Assembly: GCA_041591915.1 (NCBI GenBank)
Contig: JBFHRB010000027.1
Span: forward strand, 1 to 20,002
Length of the DNA stretch: 20,002 nucleotides
Direction: 5' to 3'
Source of the DNA: JBFHRB01 sp041591915
GTDB lineage: Bacteria; Actinomycetota; Nitriliruptoria; Nitriliruptorales; Nitriliruptoraceae
Below are positions 1 to 7,530 of this stretch, piece after piece (the first letter of the stretch is position 1; every line of letters starts with the position of its first letter). The notes beneath the pieces were generated by a model. The model had not been told where the DNA came from. It worked only from the letters and a program-made list of their open reading frames with translations, and did no database searches. The position numbers and the translations under genes are program-made.

Positions 1-58
1 TACGGATGCGCGAGCAACGCGCGAAATGCTAAGAACACGGGTGACGGGAGCGGACCAG

Positions 59-859
59 GTGGCGGTGACGAGGACGGCAGGTCGGACGGCCCTCGTCTCC
101 GAGCTCGTCGAGCGCATCCAGACCCACGCCGACGAACGCCGCAGGGAGGCGTGGGACCGCCGGGTCAAGGGCGAGTTCCCGGCTCGCGGCGTCAGCGCGT
201 CGCGCGTCCGCCAGGAGGTCGCCGCCTGGGTCGAGGACCACGACCTCGCCGATCGGGACGGCGAGGAGCTGCTCGCCCTGGCCACGGCGCTGGCGCACCG
301 CGACTTCGCGGAGGAGAAGCTGGCAGGGATCGTGCTGCTGCAGGACCACGCCATCGACCGGCTGGACCCGCGCCACGCCCTCCCCCGCCTCGCAGCCTGG
401 TTCGACAACGGCCACGTGCAGAACTGGTTCACGTGCGACTCGCTCTGCCTCCGGGTGCTCGGCCCGATGATCGCGAAGAGCGGGCGTCCCGTCGCGCGGC
501 GGATCGCCGGCTGGCAGCACGCCCCGGGCGTGTGGCGACGCCGGGCGGCCTGCGTCTCGTTCCTCGACCTGGCGCCGAACGGGGACGCGAACTTCCCGGG
601 CTTCACCTACCTCGTCATGGACGTCTGCTCCGCGACGATCCGCGACACGGACCGTTTCGCGCAGGCTGGGACGGGTCGCGTGCTGCGCGAGCTCTCCCGG
701 TCACAGGCACCGGCCGTCATCGCCTTCATCGGCGAGCACCTGACCGCGTTCAATCGCGAGTCCCTGCGCATCGCGACGTCCCGGCTGGCCGACGAGGCTC
801 GGGAGCTCCTCCTCGGCGTGCACCTGTCCAACGGGCACCCGACCGTGTCCACGGGCTGA
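59..859 (+). CDS. AlkD-like DNA alkylation repair protein (HEAT-repeat glycosylase family)
   Basis: The product looks like the AlkD family, all-helical HEAT-repeat DNA glycosylases that excise alkylated bases such as 3- or 7-alkylpurines. Family hallmarks are the EEKLAG helix, the NWFTCDSLC segment (a Trp followed four residues later by Asp, matching the AlkD base-lesion Trp/Asp pair), and the WRRRAACVSFL segment that resembles the DNA-backbone-binding Arg helix. The GTG at 59 is preferred because GGGAG lies 8 bases upstream and the conserved helices begin soon after; the frame is also open from ATG 26 and GTG 41. The length of 266 residues is only slightly above the family norm. One oddity: the segment that usually reads Gly-x-Gly-Trp-x-Leu-Arg here has Arg in place of Trp (GTGRVLRE), so part of the aromatic pocket may be missing. 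The gene is monocistronic as far as can be seen and faces the oxidoreductase gene. Confidence 0.75.
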   Translation: MAVTRTAGRTALVSELVERIQTHADERRREAWDRRVKGEFPARGVSASRVRQEVAAWVEDHDLADRDGEELLALATALAHRDFAEEKLAGIVLLQDHAIDRLDPRHALPRLAAWFDNGHVQNWFTCDSLCLRVLGPMIAKSGRPVARRIAGWQHAPGVWRRRAACVSFLDLAPNGDANFPGFTYLVMDVCSATIRDTDRFAQAGTGRVLRELSRSQAPAVIAFIGEHLTAFNRESLRIATSRLADEARELLLGVHLSNGHPTVSTG

Positions 860-893
860 CCGTCCTCGAGGCGTGCGGTCGACCGACGGGGCC

Positions 894-1895
894 TCACGAC
901 GGGTGCGTCGGCCGCGGGTCGAGCCCTGCCGCTCGGTACGCCGCGTCGACGAACTCCATCGTCTCGACCGCCGCTCGCACGGTGGTCGGGAACCGGTCGC
1001 CCACGGCCACGGCATCCCGGAAGGCCGTGAGTTGCAGGTCGTACGTGGACGCGGACGAGACGGGGTGCTCGACCGCGCCCTCTGGCCCCTCGACCGACAG
1101 CGATGCCCCATCCTGCGGCGCCAGCGGGTTGTCGACCCGGAGCCGTCCGGCGGAGCCCTCGACAACGAGCCACCGTCCCCGGCGCTCGTCCGCGGTGATC
1201 ATCGAGGTCTCCAGGCGGCCCGTGACCCCGTCGTCCCAGCGAACGTCGACCTCCATCGCCCCATCGACGCCCACGACCGGGCACACGGCCCGTGCAGCGA
1301 CCACCGCAGGGAACCCGTCGCCGACCCAGCGCAACCAGTTCGCCGGGTAGACCCCGAGGTCCATCAGGGCGCCCCCACCGAGCGCGAGGTCCCACCGGAT
1401 GTCGTCGCGCGGGATGTCCGGTGCCGGAACGGTGAACCCGGCGTCGACGTGGCGGAGTTCGCCGAGCACCCCCGACCCGACGATCTCGCGGATCTGGTCG
1501 TGGATCGGGTGGTACCGGGAGTGGAACGCCTCCATCACGACGACGCCGGGGGCCCGCGCTGCAGCCTCGGCCACGGCCGCCGCGTCCTCGGCGTTCGCCG
1601 CGAACGGCTTCTCCACGAGGACGTGCTTGCCGGCGGCGATCGCGGCCAGGGCCCAGGGACGGTGGAGGGACGCCGGCGTGCCGATGTAGACGGCATCGAC
1701 CTCGGTGGAGGCGAGCAGGTCCTCGTAGGAGCCCAACGCGAACGGGATCCCGTGCTCGGCGGCCGCTGCCTCGGCGCGGTCCCGCGAACGCGCAGCGACC
1801 GCGACGACGGCGACGCCCTCGACCGAGCGTGCGGGTTCGATCACCGCCTTCGTCGCGATGCGAGAGGCGGCCAGCAGCCCGATCCTGACGCTCAT
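894..1895 (-). CDS. Gfo/Idh/MocA-family NAD(P)-dependent oxidoreductase
   Basis: This 333-residue protein has the family's two-domain plan. An N-terminal Rossmann fold starts at residue 2 (RIGLLAASRIA), followed by the VDAVYIGTP strand and the signature EKPF at residues 95-98, whose Lys is normally catalytic. The C-terminal alpha/beta domain carries LGGGALMDLGVYP, which resembles the dihydrodiol dehydrogenase / glucose-fructose oxidoreductase branch. Substrates in this family are usually sugars, inositols or cyclic diols; the actual one cannot be told. The ATG at 1895 has GGGGA about 5 bases upstream. The gene stands alone: it converges on the alkylation repair gene (34 bases apart) and diverges from the methyltransferase gene. 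Confidence 0.85.
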   Translation of the reverse strand: MSVRIGLLAASRIATKAVIEPARSVEGVAVVAVAARSRDRAEAAAAEHGIPFALGSYEDLLASTEVDAVYIGTPASLHRPWALAAIAAGKHVLVEKPFAANAEDAAAVAEAAARAPGVVVMEAFHSRYHPIHDQIREIVGSGVLGELRHVDAGFTVPAPDIPRDDIRWDLALGGGALMDLGVYPANWLRWVGDGFPAVVAARAVCPVVGVDGAMEVDVRWDDGVTGRLETSMITADERRGRWLVVEGSAGRLRVDNPLAPQDGASLSVEGPEGAVEHPVSSASTYDLQLTAFRDAVAVGDRFPTTVRAAVETMEFVDAAYRAAGLDPRPTHPS

Positions 1896-1980
1896 CCGAT
1901 CCCCTTCCCTGACGCACGCTAGGGGGCCGGCACCGGGTGCGCGGCTACTACCGTCGGCGGGCCAGCACCGGAGGACGGCG
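1896..1980. promoter_or_regulatory. Divergent promoter region between oxidoreductase and methyltransferase genes
   Basis: Only 85 bases separate two divergent starts, so both promoters should lie here. On the minus strand TAGCGT (1916-1921) is a plausible -10 hexamer about 20 bases ahead of the oxidoreductase start. On the plus strand TACCGT (1949-1954) or the overlapping TACTAC fits a -10 ahead of the methyltransferase. GGAGG at 1970-1974 is the methyltransferase Shine-Dalgarno, 6 bases before its ATG. No convincing -35 elements are seen. Confidence 0.35.
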
Positions 1981-2580
1981 ATGACGCAGGCCGAACGCGA
2001 CCGCTGGGACCAGCGCTACGCCGAGGGCGACTACGAGCCCCGCGCACACCCGACGCCCTTCCTCGAGGACTGGCTCGACCGGATCCCGGCTGGGCGAGGG
2101 CTCGACCTCGCGACGGGTACGGGCCGCAACGCCCTGCGCCTGGCCGAGGCCGGCTTCCGGGTCACGGCCGTCGATGTCTCGTCGGTCGCGATCGACCGGG
2201 CGCGAGCGGAGGCCGAGCGTCGCGGCCTCGAGGTCGACTGGCGCACCGCCGACCTCGACGACCTCGACCTGGAGGGCGGGGCGTACGACCTGATCACGGT
2301 GATCCGCTACCGCAACCCCGATCTGTGGCCCCGACTGATCCCGGCCCTGGCGCCCAACGGTTGGGTCCTGGTGGAGCACCACCTGCGGTCCTCCGCCGAC
2401 GTCGGCGGACCGCACGACCCGGCGTTCCGCCTGGAGCCGGGCGAGCTCCTGCACGCGTTCGGCGCGCTGCGGATCGTCCACTACAGCGAGGCGCTGGAGC
2501 CCGCCGACCATCCCCAGGCCGAGGGCCGGACCTTCGCGATCGCGCGTCTGGTCGCCTGCAAGGGCGACCCCGGCTGGTGA
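1981..2580 (+). CDS. Class I SAM-dependent methyltransferase (TehB/UbiE-like fold)
   Basis: The 199-residue product has SAM-binding motif I LDLATGTGRNA at residues 41-51, the acidic end of strand beta2 (VTAVDVS) that holds the ribose hydroxyls, a TADLDDLDL segment at motif II, and YDLITVIRY at the start of the post-I region. The short length and the N-terminal segment RWDQRYAEG resemble TehB-like and small-molecule methyltransferases. The substrate is unknown. The frame is open upstream to 1858, but the ATG at 1981 is chosen because GGAGG sits 6 bases before it and the family N-terminus starts there. The extra upstream codons would run into the divergent oxidoreductase promoter. Confidence 0.85.
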   Translation: MTQAERDRWDQRYAEGDYEPRAHPTPFLEDWLDRIPAGRGLDLATGTGRNALRLAEAGFRVTAVDVSSVAIDRARAEAERRGLEVDWRTADLDDLDLEGGAYDLITVIRYRNPDLWPRLIPALAPNGWVLVEHHLRSSADVGGPHDPAFRLEPGELLHAFGALRIVHYSEALEPADHPQAEGRTFAIARLVACKGDPGW

Positions 2581-2614
2581 GCTCCACGCGCCGCGAACGC
2601 GAGGTCGGCAGCCG

Positions 2615-3109
2615 TCAGACCACGCCCGGCAGCACCCGCCAGCGAACCTGCTCGCGGTAGCGCTCGTAGGCCGGGTAGGCCGCGACCAGCAGGGTCTCCT
2701 CGTGGCGGCTCTTCGCCGCGAAGAACCCCAGGGTCACCACCGTCACGGCGACGCCCGTCAGGCTGAAGGTCCGTGCCACCGCCCCAGCCACGAGCAGGAG
2801 CACCCCGAGGTAGATCGGGTGCCGGACCACGCGATACGGACCGCGGTCGACGAGCTGGCCGCCCTCGACCGGCGTCGGTTGCGGGACCAGCTGTCGGCCG
2901 AGGACGAGCATCGACCAGCCGGCCCAGGCCGCGCCGATCGCCATGAGCCCCCAGCCGAGGGGCCGCTCGGCCGCGAAGGCGACCCTGCCCCACAGCCCCT
3001 GGCCGCGTGGAACGATGACGAAGGCCAGCACGAACAGCACGCCCTGGCCGGACAGCCATGCCACGTCGGTCCGGCCCAGCCGCCAACGGCCACCGATCCC
3101 GCTGGGCAT
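2615..3109 (-). CDS. Isoprenylcysteine carboxyl methyltransferase-like membrane protein
   Basis: This 164-residue integral membrane protein has hydrophobic stretches near residues 22-35, 50-70 and 100-132, and the family signature RGPYRVVRHPIYLG at residues 89-102. In this family the Arg-His-Pro forms part of the S-adenosylmethionine site. The C-terminal block SRHEETLL...YPAYERYREQV matches the conserved Glu-Glu and Tyr-x-x-Tyr elements. Bacterial members methylate varied, mostly unknown substrates (isoprenoid-linked, phospholipid or small molecule); no prenylated-protein role should be assumed. It starts 3 bases after the glycosyltransferase stop and is almost certainly co-transcribed with it. 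That suggests, without proving, a role in modifying an envelope glycan or lipid carrier. Confidence 0.8.
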   Translation of the reverse strand: MPSGIGGRWRLGRTDVAWLSGQGVLFVLAFVIVPRGQGLWGRVAFAAERPLGWGLMAIGAAWAGWSMLVLGRQLVPQPTPVEGGQLVDRGPYRVVRHPIYLGVLLLVAGAVARTFSLTGVAVTVVTLGFFAAKSRHEETLLVAAYPAYERYREQVRWRVLPGVV

Positions 3110-3112
3110 GAC

Positions 3113-5650
3113 CTACTCCTGGCCGACCTTGCTGGCGGCTCGCCGGACCCGGAGCGAGTTGACCCCGGCGGAGAAGGCGTCCTTGAGGCCCTTCTCGCGC
3201 GCCCACGCCACGAACATGCGGACCAGCTGACCGGGCGTGCGCCGCCGGAACATGCCGGTCCGCCGCCGTGACCCCTCGGGCCGCAGGTACTTGTCGCGGT
3301 TCTTGACCGCCACGAGCTCCGGCGCGTCGACGAACTCCGCGACGGCCATCAGCACGGTCGACCAGCGGCGGTTGACGGCGTGCTGGCGGACCCGAGCGGC
3401 CACCTCGTCGCGGTGGGCGGCGTCGGCCAGCCGAGCGATCGCCCGGGCGATCCCGTCGACGTCGGCCTCGGCCACGACCTCGCCGAGGCCGTGGGAGCGG
3501 ACCTCCTCGGCGATCGCATCACCCTCGGTGCACAGGATCGGCAGGCCTGCCCAGAAGTAGTCGAGCATCCGCGTCCGGTAGGCGAGCTCCGTCTCGATCG
3601 ACTGGAAGTGGGTGCTGACCCCGACGTGGGCGTCGAGCAGCCAGTCGGCCCGCTCCTCGTAGGGGACCCAGCCGTCGTGGATGAAGACGTGCGTGCCGAG
3701 GAGCCCGAGCTCGCGGGCGACCGCGGCCGCCTCCTCCGCACGAGCCATCGACGGCACCGTCGCGTTGGGGTGCTTCGTGCCGATGAAGACCAGCTTGACC
3801 GCGATGCCGTCGGCGACCGCCTTGGCCACGCCGCGGACGAGCGAAGCCGGGTCGAACCACTCGTAGATCCCACCGCCCCAGAGCAGGACGACGTCCTCGT
3901 CGGTGATCTGGGGGAAGGCCTCGCGGAGGCCGTGCCGCCCCTGCGTCGGCGGTGCGTCGGGGAGGCCGAACGGCACGACGCGGACGAGCGACTTCAGGGC
4001 GGGGTCGACGCGGACGACCTCGGGGTCGATGCGCCCGAGCGCGAGGAGCTGGCCGAGCAGCCACTGCCGCTGGCGGTCCGAGGCACAGAACACGACATCG
4101 GCGCGGTTGAGCCGGTCGGCCGCGAGGCGCGCCTCGAGCTGTGCACGGTCGTCGCTGTGCCCGTCACCGACGGAGGACGCGGCACGGACGAGGCCCTCGA
4201 GCTGGAACGGGTCGTAGGCGTCGACCGCGACGTAGGTGTCGGAGCGTGCGAGGTCGGGGAAGCGGGTCAGGACCGACCCCTGGACGATGAGGACGTCCGC
4301 CCAGTCCGCGTAGGCGCGCCACGTCAGGCTCGTGAGGTGGCCGACCTCGAAGTCCTCGTAGCCGTCGCGATGCGCCCCGCCGCGACCCGAGCCCTTCCGG
4401 CTGATCTCGGGCTTCTGGGTCGAGGCGAGCCGGACGTCGTGGTTGGGCGCCAGGTAGCGGGCCATCTCCCAGGCACGGATCGCCGGTCCGGCCATGCGCT
4501 CGCCGATGACGTCACCGGTCGCGATCACGACGCGCTGCCTGGCCTGCGCGGGGAACGGGAGGTTGAAGGTGTCGGCGACGACCGCGAACGCCTTCAGGAA
4601 CGCCGGGTCGGGGTGGTTGGGGACGAGTCCCTTCCGGAAGAGGGTCAGGATGTCGTCGTCTCGCCGACGGCGCTTCGACTGGATCTCCTCGCGCTTGAGG
4701 TTCAGTGACTCGAGCCACAGCGTGAAGTCGCGGACGGCCGCCAGGTGCGCGCCGGCGCCGGAGGTCAGCTGTGGGGTCGGGGCCGGCTTGCCCGCGTACT
4801 CGCTCTTGATGCGGTAGTCGCCGAGGTCACTGCCGTCGTCCACGACGAGCCCACGGGCGATGACGAGCATCAGCGCGCCCGGGAGTGCGCGGGCGAGCAT
4901 CGCCTCGCCGTAGTTCTTGTAGATCGTCGCCAGCGCGTTGCGCTCGAGCAGGTACCGCCACCGCTCGGGCGGGAACCGCTTCACCGTCGTGTGGCCGATG
5001 TGGTGGACCACCGCGTCGGGCGCGAACCAGACCTTGTGGCCGAGCACCCACAGCCGCCAGCCGAAGTCCACGTCCTCGAAGTAGGCGAAGAACTCCTCGT
5101 CGAGGCCGCCCGACTCGAGGAACACGTCGCGGCGACAGGCCAGCGAGGCCCCGGTCGCGAACAGGGTCGGCCCGGCGCGCAGGACGATGTCGATCGGGTC
5201 GTTCTGGTGGGCCTGGAAGCCGTGGCCGTAGAAGGAGGCCTCACCACCCGCGAAGTCGATCTTCTTCCCGGCCTCGTCGAGGACGAGGCCCCCGACGCAC
5301 GCGACGTCGGGGTCGTTGTGCATCGGCGCGAGCATCCGCTCGAGCCACTCGGGCTCGGCCACCGCGTCGGGGTTTATCAGCACGACCACGTCCCGCTCCG
5401 ACAGCCGCGCTCCCTGGTTCACGGCCGGCGAGAACCCGGTGTTGTCCTTGTTGCGGACGAGCCGCACCTCGGGGAAGCGCTTCGCGATCTCCTCGGGCGA
5501 GCCGTCGGCCGACGCGTTGTCGATGACGATGACGTCCCAGAGCTCGGACGGGTACGTCTGGTGGCGAAGGGACTCGAGGCAGCCGGGCGTGACGTCGAGG
5601 CCGTTGTAGTTGACGACCACGACGCTGGCGGTGAGGGCCGGGGTGGACAC
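3113..5650 (-). CDS. Bifunctional glycosyltransferase: GT2 (rhamnosyltransferase-like) fused to GT4-like domain
   Basis: This 845-residue protein carries two glycosyltransferase modules. Residues about 8-270 form a GT-A family 2 domain: VVVVNYNG at 10-16, VIDNASADGS at 42-51, the nucleotide/metal site NPD at 93-95, and FEDVDFGWRL at 191-200 containing the catalytic-region acids. Its pattern resembles dTDP-rhamnose-type transferases. After a charged linker (QSKRRRRDDD), residues from about 375 on form a GT-B family 4-like module, with VVIATGDVIGERMAGPAIR opening the first Rossmann half, LLWGGGIYEW opening the second, and donor-site residues near RTRMLDYFWAG. It is soluble and probably membrane-associated, acting on polysaccharide or cell-wall glycan. 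The GTG at 5650 is chosen for GGAG 7 bases upstream; an earlier GTG at 5701 would add 17 Arg-rich residues. The methyltransferase-like gene follows 3 bases after its stop. Confidence 0.85.
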   Translation of the reverse strand: MSTPALTASVVVVNYNGLDVTPGCLESLRHQTYPSELWDVIVIDNASADGSPEEIAKRFPEVRLVRNKDNTGFSPAVNQGARLSERDVVVLINPDAVAEPEWLERMLAPMHNDPDVACVGGLVLDEAGKKIDFAGGEASFYGHGFQAHQNDPIDIVLRAGPTLFATGASLACRRDVFLESGGLDEEFFAYFEDVDFGWRLWVLGHKVWFAPDAVVHHIGHTTVKRFPPERWRYLLERNALATIYKNYGEAMLARALPGALMLVIARGLVVDDGSDLGDYRIKSEYAGKPAPTPQLTSGAGAHLAAVRDFTLWLESLNLKREEIQSKRRRRDDDILTLFRKGLVPNHPDPAFLKAFAVVADTFNLPFPAQARQRVVIATGDVIGERMAGPAIRAWEMARYLAPNHDVRLASTQKPEISRKGSGRGGAHRDGYEDFEVGHLTSLTWRAYADWADVLIVQGSVLTRFPDLARSDTYVAVDAYDPFQLEGLVRAASSVGDGHSDDRAQLEARLAADRLNRADVVFCASDRQRQWLLGQLLALGRIDPEVVRVDPALKSLVRVVPFGLPDAPPTQGRHGLREAFPQITDEDVVLLWGGGIYEWFDPASLVRGVAKAVADGIAVKLVFIGTKHPNATVPSMARAEEAAAVARELGLLGTHVFIHDGWVPYEERADWLLDAHVGVSTHFQSIETELAYRTRMLDYFWAGLPILCTEGDAIAEEVRSHGLGEVVAEADVDGIARAIARLADAAHRDEVAARVRQHAVNRRWSTVLMAVAEFVDAPELVAVKNRDKYLRPEGSRRRTGMFRRRTPGQLVRMFVAWAREKGLKDAFSAGVNSLRVRRAASKVGQE

Positions 5651-5701
5651 GTGCGGGCTCCGGGAGGCAGCGCGGGGCAGCGAGCGTCCGCCCCGCCGCA
5701 C

Positions 5702-5707
5702 AGGGTA
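5702..5707 (-). promoter_or_regulatory. Putative -10 element for the glycosyltransferase operon
   Basis: On the minus strand the 96-base gap upstream of the glycosyltransferase holds TACCCT, the same hexamer seen ahead of the zur gene. It would place the transcript start near 5695 and give a leader of roughly 45 bases containing the GGAG that serves the GTG at 5650. No clear -35 is present. Confidence 0.35.
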
Positions 5708-5746
5708 GGCGTCGGCGGCAGCCCACCCTGCGAGCCGCGCGCTCCG

Positions 5747-6478
5747 TCAGCCGCGCGTCCGCACCTGCCCGAGCCCACCGTCGACGCCCAGCGTCTGGCC
5801 GGTGACCCAGTCGTTGACGGGGTCCAGCAACCAGGCGATCGCCCGCCCGACGTCGTCGGGCTCCCCGAGCCGGCCGAGCGCGTGCATCGCGCGCGACGTC
5901 TCCGCCTGCTTGTCGTTGGACGTGATGCGTTCGGTCTGGGGCGTACGCACGAGGCCGGGGGCCACGGCGTTGAAACGAAGCCCGCGCCGCCCGTACGTCG
6001 CGGAGGCCGACCGCACGAGGGCGTCGATGCCGCCCTTGGTGGCCGCGATCGCCTCGTGGTTGGCGAGGCCGGTCTGGGTCGCCGCCGTCGAGACCAGCAC
6101 GACGCTGCCCCCGTCCTTCATGACCGACCCGGCGGCCCGCACGGTCGCGAAGGCGGTCGTGAGGTTGGTCGCGACGATCTCGTCCCACTCGTCGGGCGTG
6201 GTCAGGTGCGCGGGCTTGAGCACGACCGAGCCAGCACAGTTGACGACGCCGTCGAGGCGGCCGTGCTGGTGGACGGCCTCGGAGAGCGTCTCCTTGACGG
6301 CGTTGAGGTCGCGCGCGTCGAGGACCCGGCTCTCGCCGCCGACCTCGCGCGCGACGTCGTCCACCGACTCCTCGGTCCGACCGGCCACGATCACCGTCGC
6401 ACCTTGCTTCGCGAGCAGCCGGGCGGTCGCGCTGCCGATGCCTCCGCCGCCGCCGATCACCACGTGGACCGCTGCCAT
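5747..6478 (-). CDS. Short-chain dehydrogenase/reductase family protein lacking the catalytic tyrosine
   Basis: The 243-residue protein is a classical-size SDR: a Gly-rich cofactor loop (GGGGGIG at 9-15), an Arg at 34 that could favour NADP(H), CAG of the NNAG-like motif at 81-83, Asn105 in the ATNL helix, catalytic-type Ser130, PG at 174-175, and a C-terminal VDGGLG. The active-site YxxxK is present only as IAATK (Ile144, Lys148): the proton-donating Tyr is replaced by Ile within the segment NHEAIAATKGG. I recall a divergent SDR branch with this NHEaIAAxK pattern, so it may be a genuine subfamily with altered chemistry rather than a dead gene. The gene lies 59 bases downstream of an SRPBCC gene on the same strand, so the two are possibly co-transcribed. 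Confidence 0.8.
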   Translation of the reverse strand: MAAVHVVIGGGGGIGSATARLLAKQGATVIVAGRTEESVDDVAREVGGESRVLDARDLNAVKETLSEAVHQHGRLDGVVNCAGSVVLKPAHLTTPDEWDEIVATNLTTAFATVRAAGSVMKDGGSVVLVSTAATQTGLANHEAIAATKGGIDALVRSASATYGRRGLRFNAVAPGLVRTPQTERITSNDKQAETSRAMHALGRLGEPDDVGRAIAWLLDPVNDWVTGQTLGVDGGLGQVRTRG

Positions 6479-6484
6479 CTCGCC

Positions 6485-6502
6485 CTCCTCACGTCAGAGG
6501 AG
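6485..6502 (-). promoter_or_regulatory. Inverted repeat overlapping the SDR ribosome-binding site
   Basis: CTCCTC (6485-6490) and GAGGAG (6497-6502) form a perfect 6-bp inverted repeat with a 6-base spacer. On the minus-strand mRNA the second arm, GAGGAGG, is the Shine-Dalgarno of the SDR gene, 6 bases before its ATG. The hairpin would therefore pair an anti-Shine-Dalgarno with the ribosome-binding site and could dampen translation. It may also be chance in purine-rich leader sequence. Confidence 0.3.
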
Positions 6503-6537
6503 ATACGAAGCACGCACCCCGGGTGGACGCCGGTCGG

Positions 6538-6987
6538 TCAGCCGGCCGTGATGGCGTCCGCGACCTTCCGCACCGATTCCTCGAGGATGCGCTGGTAGCC
6601 CTCGGGGAAGCCGATCCTGTCGTAGGTCCGCTTGAGCGGTGCCCGCGACGCGTCGAAGGTCTCGGTGATGCGGCTGCGACCCTCGCCGAGGTCCTCGACC
6701 TCCCAGCGCCAGCGGTGCTGGGCGAAGTGGTTCCAGGCGATGAGGCGCCCCTCCTCGAACTCGCTGACCTTGCTCGTGACGACGTACGGGACCACCCAGC
6801 GCATGCGCATGGTGAAGCGCTGGCCCCTGCGCGACAGGCGCTTCCCCGGCCGCAGCACGCCCTTCACCGTCCCGGACCCGTCGAGTCGCACGTGGTTGTC
6901 GGGGCGCGCGATGAAGTCGAAGACCTCGTCTGCCGGCGCGTCGACCTCGATCGACGCCGAGACGCTCCAGTCCTGCTCGCTGCTCAC
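6538..6987 (-). CDS. SRPBCC (START-like/polyketide cyclase) family protein
   Basis: The 149-residue product has the helix-grip fold pattern: WSVSASIEVDAPADEVFDFIARPDNH at the N-terminus, a run of alternating beta strands (RFTMRMRWVVPYVVTSKVSEFEEGRLIAWNHF, RWRWEVEDLGEGRSRITETF), and a long amphipathic C-terminal helix ending VADAITAG. Such proteins bind hydrophobic ligands in a deep cavity; many are annotated as polyketide cyclase/dehydrase or coenzyme Q-binding, but the ligand here is unknown. The GTG at 6987 is preferred (GGAG 8 bases upstream, domain starts immediately); a GTG at 7047 would add 20 residues reaching into the zur promoter region. The SDR gene lies downstream on the same strand. 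Confidence 0.75.
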   Translation of the reverse strand: MSSEQDWSVSASIEVDAPADEVFDFIARPDNHVRLDGSGTVKGVLRPGKRLSRRGQRFTMRMRWVVPYVVTSKVSEFEEGRLIAWNHFAQHRWRWEVEDLGEGRSRITETFDASRAPLKRTYDRIGFPEGYQRILEESVRKVADAITAG

Positions 6988-7076
6988 CGTGCCTGCTCCG
7001 TCCTGCGGTGGGATCGGGCGCGAGTGAACCAGCCGGACGGTTCTCACCCATTCTCGGAACGCCTACCAGTCGCGGC

Positions 7077-7082
7077 TACCCT
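7077..7082 (+). promoter_or_regulatory. Putative leaderless promoter -10 of the zur-like gene
   Basis: TACCCT ends 7 bases before the ATG at 7090, and no Shine-Dalgarno lies between them. In actinobacteria a TANNNT hexamer at this distance commonly drives a leaderless transcript starting at the start codon. No convincing -35 is visible. Confidence 0.45.
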
Positions 7083-7089
7083 GCGGCGC

Positions 7090-7524
7090 ATGCCCGCCGA
7101 GATCCACGCGACCGCCGCCGACCGCCTGCGCCGCACGCGCCAGCGGTACACGCGTGGGCGCCAGGACCTCGTCGGCCTGCTGTTCGAGGCCGCGCGCCCG
7201 CTGACCATCCCCGAGCTGATGGATGCCGGTGCCGAGCAGTCGCAATCATCGCTCTACCGCAACCTGGCGATCCTCGAGCAGTGCGGGGTCGTACGCCGTC
7301 TCGCGTCCATCGATGACGTGGCTCGCTACGAGCTCGACGAGGAGCTCACCGAGCACCACCACCACCTCGTCTGCTCCGGCTGCGGCCGCATCGACGACAT
7401 CCTGCTGCCGGACGAGCTCGAGGAGTCGCTCCACGCCGCCGCCGACCTCGCGAGCGGCGAGCACGGCTACGAGCTCGACGCGCACCGGCTGGAGCTCGTC
7501 GGCACCTGCGGCGAGTGCCGCTGA
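7090..7524 (+). CDS. zur: Fur-family metalloregulator, probably the zinc repressor Zur
   Basis: The 144-residue protein is a full-length Fur-family regulator. The winged helix covers roughly residues 10-80, with recognition helix SQSSLYRNLAILEQ at 51-64. The metal/dimer domain begins with HHHHLVCSGCG at 89-99. Two CxxC pairs (Cys95/Cys98 and Cys140/Cys143) would hold the structural zinc. The family includes iron (Fur), zinc (Zur), manganese (Mur) and peroxide (PerR) sensors. Zur is inferred here because the gene sits 6 bases from the end of a convergent zinc-type ABC permease gene, and a Fur-type palindrome lies in that transporter's divergent promoter. The ATG at 7090 matches the family N-terminus and a leaderless promoter. 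The substrate metal is not proven from sequence. Confidence 0.8.
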   Translation: MPAEIHATAADRLRRTRQRYTRGRQDLVGLLFEAARPLTIPELMDAGAEQSQSSLYRNLAILEQCGVVRRLASIDDVARYELDEELTEHHHHLVCSGCGRIDDILLPDELEESLHAAADLASGEHGYELDAHRLELVGTCGECR

Positions 7525-7530
7525 GCGGCC

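Noticed and set aside
876..885. Palindrome CGGTCGACCG in the convergent gap after the alkylation repair gene
   Set aside because: It is only 10 bp, has no loop and no T-run, and such palindromes are frequent in this base composition, so it does not support a terminator or operator call.
3380..4708. Long plus-strand frame opposite the glycosyltransferase gene
   Set aside because: It is an antisense shadow caused by GC-biased third positions. The minus-strand frame has clear GT2 and GT4 motifs, while the plus-strand translation matches no family.
4745..6598. 617-codon plus-strand frame opposite the glycosyltransferase and SDR genes
   Set aside because: It crosses two genuine minus-strand genes and their spacer, and its composition is typical of antisense translation of GC-rich DNA.
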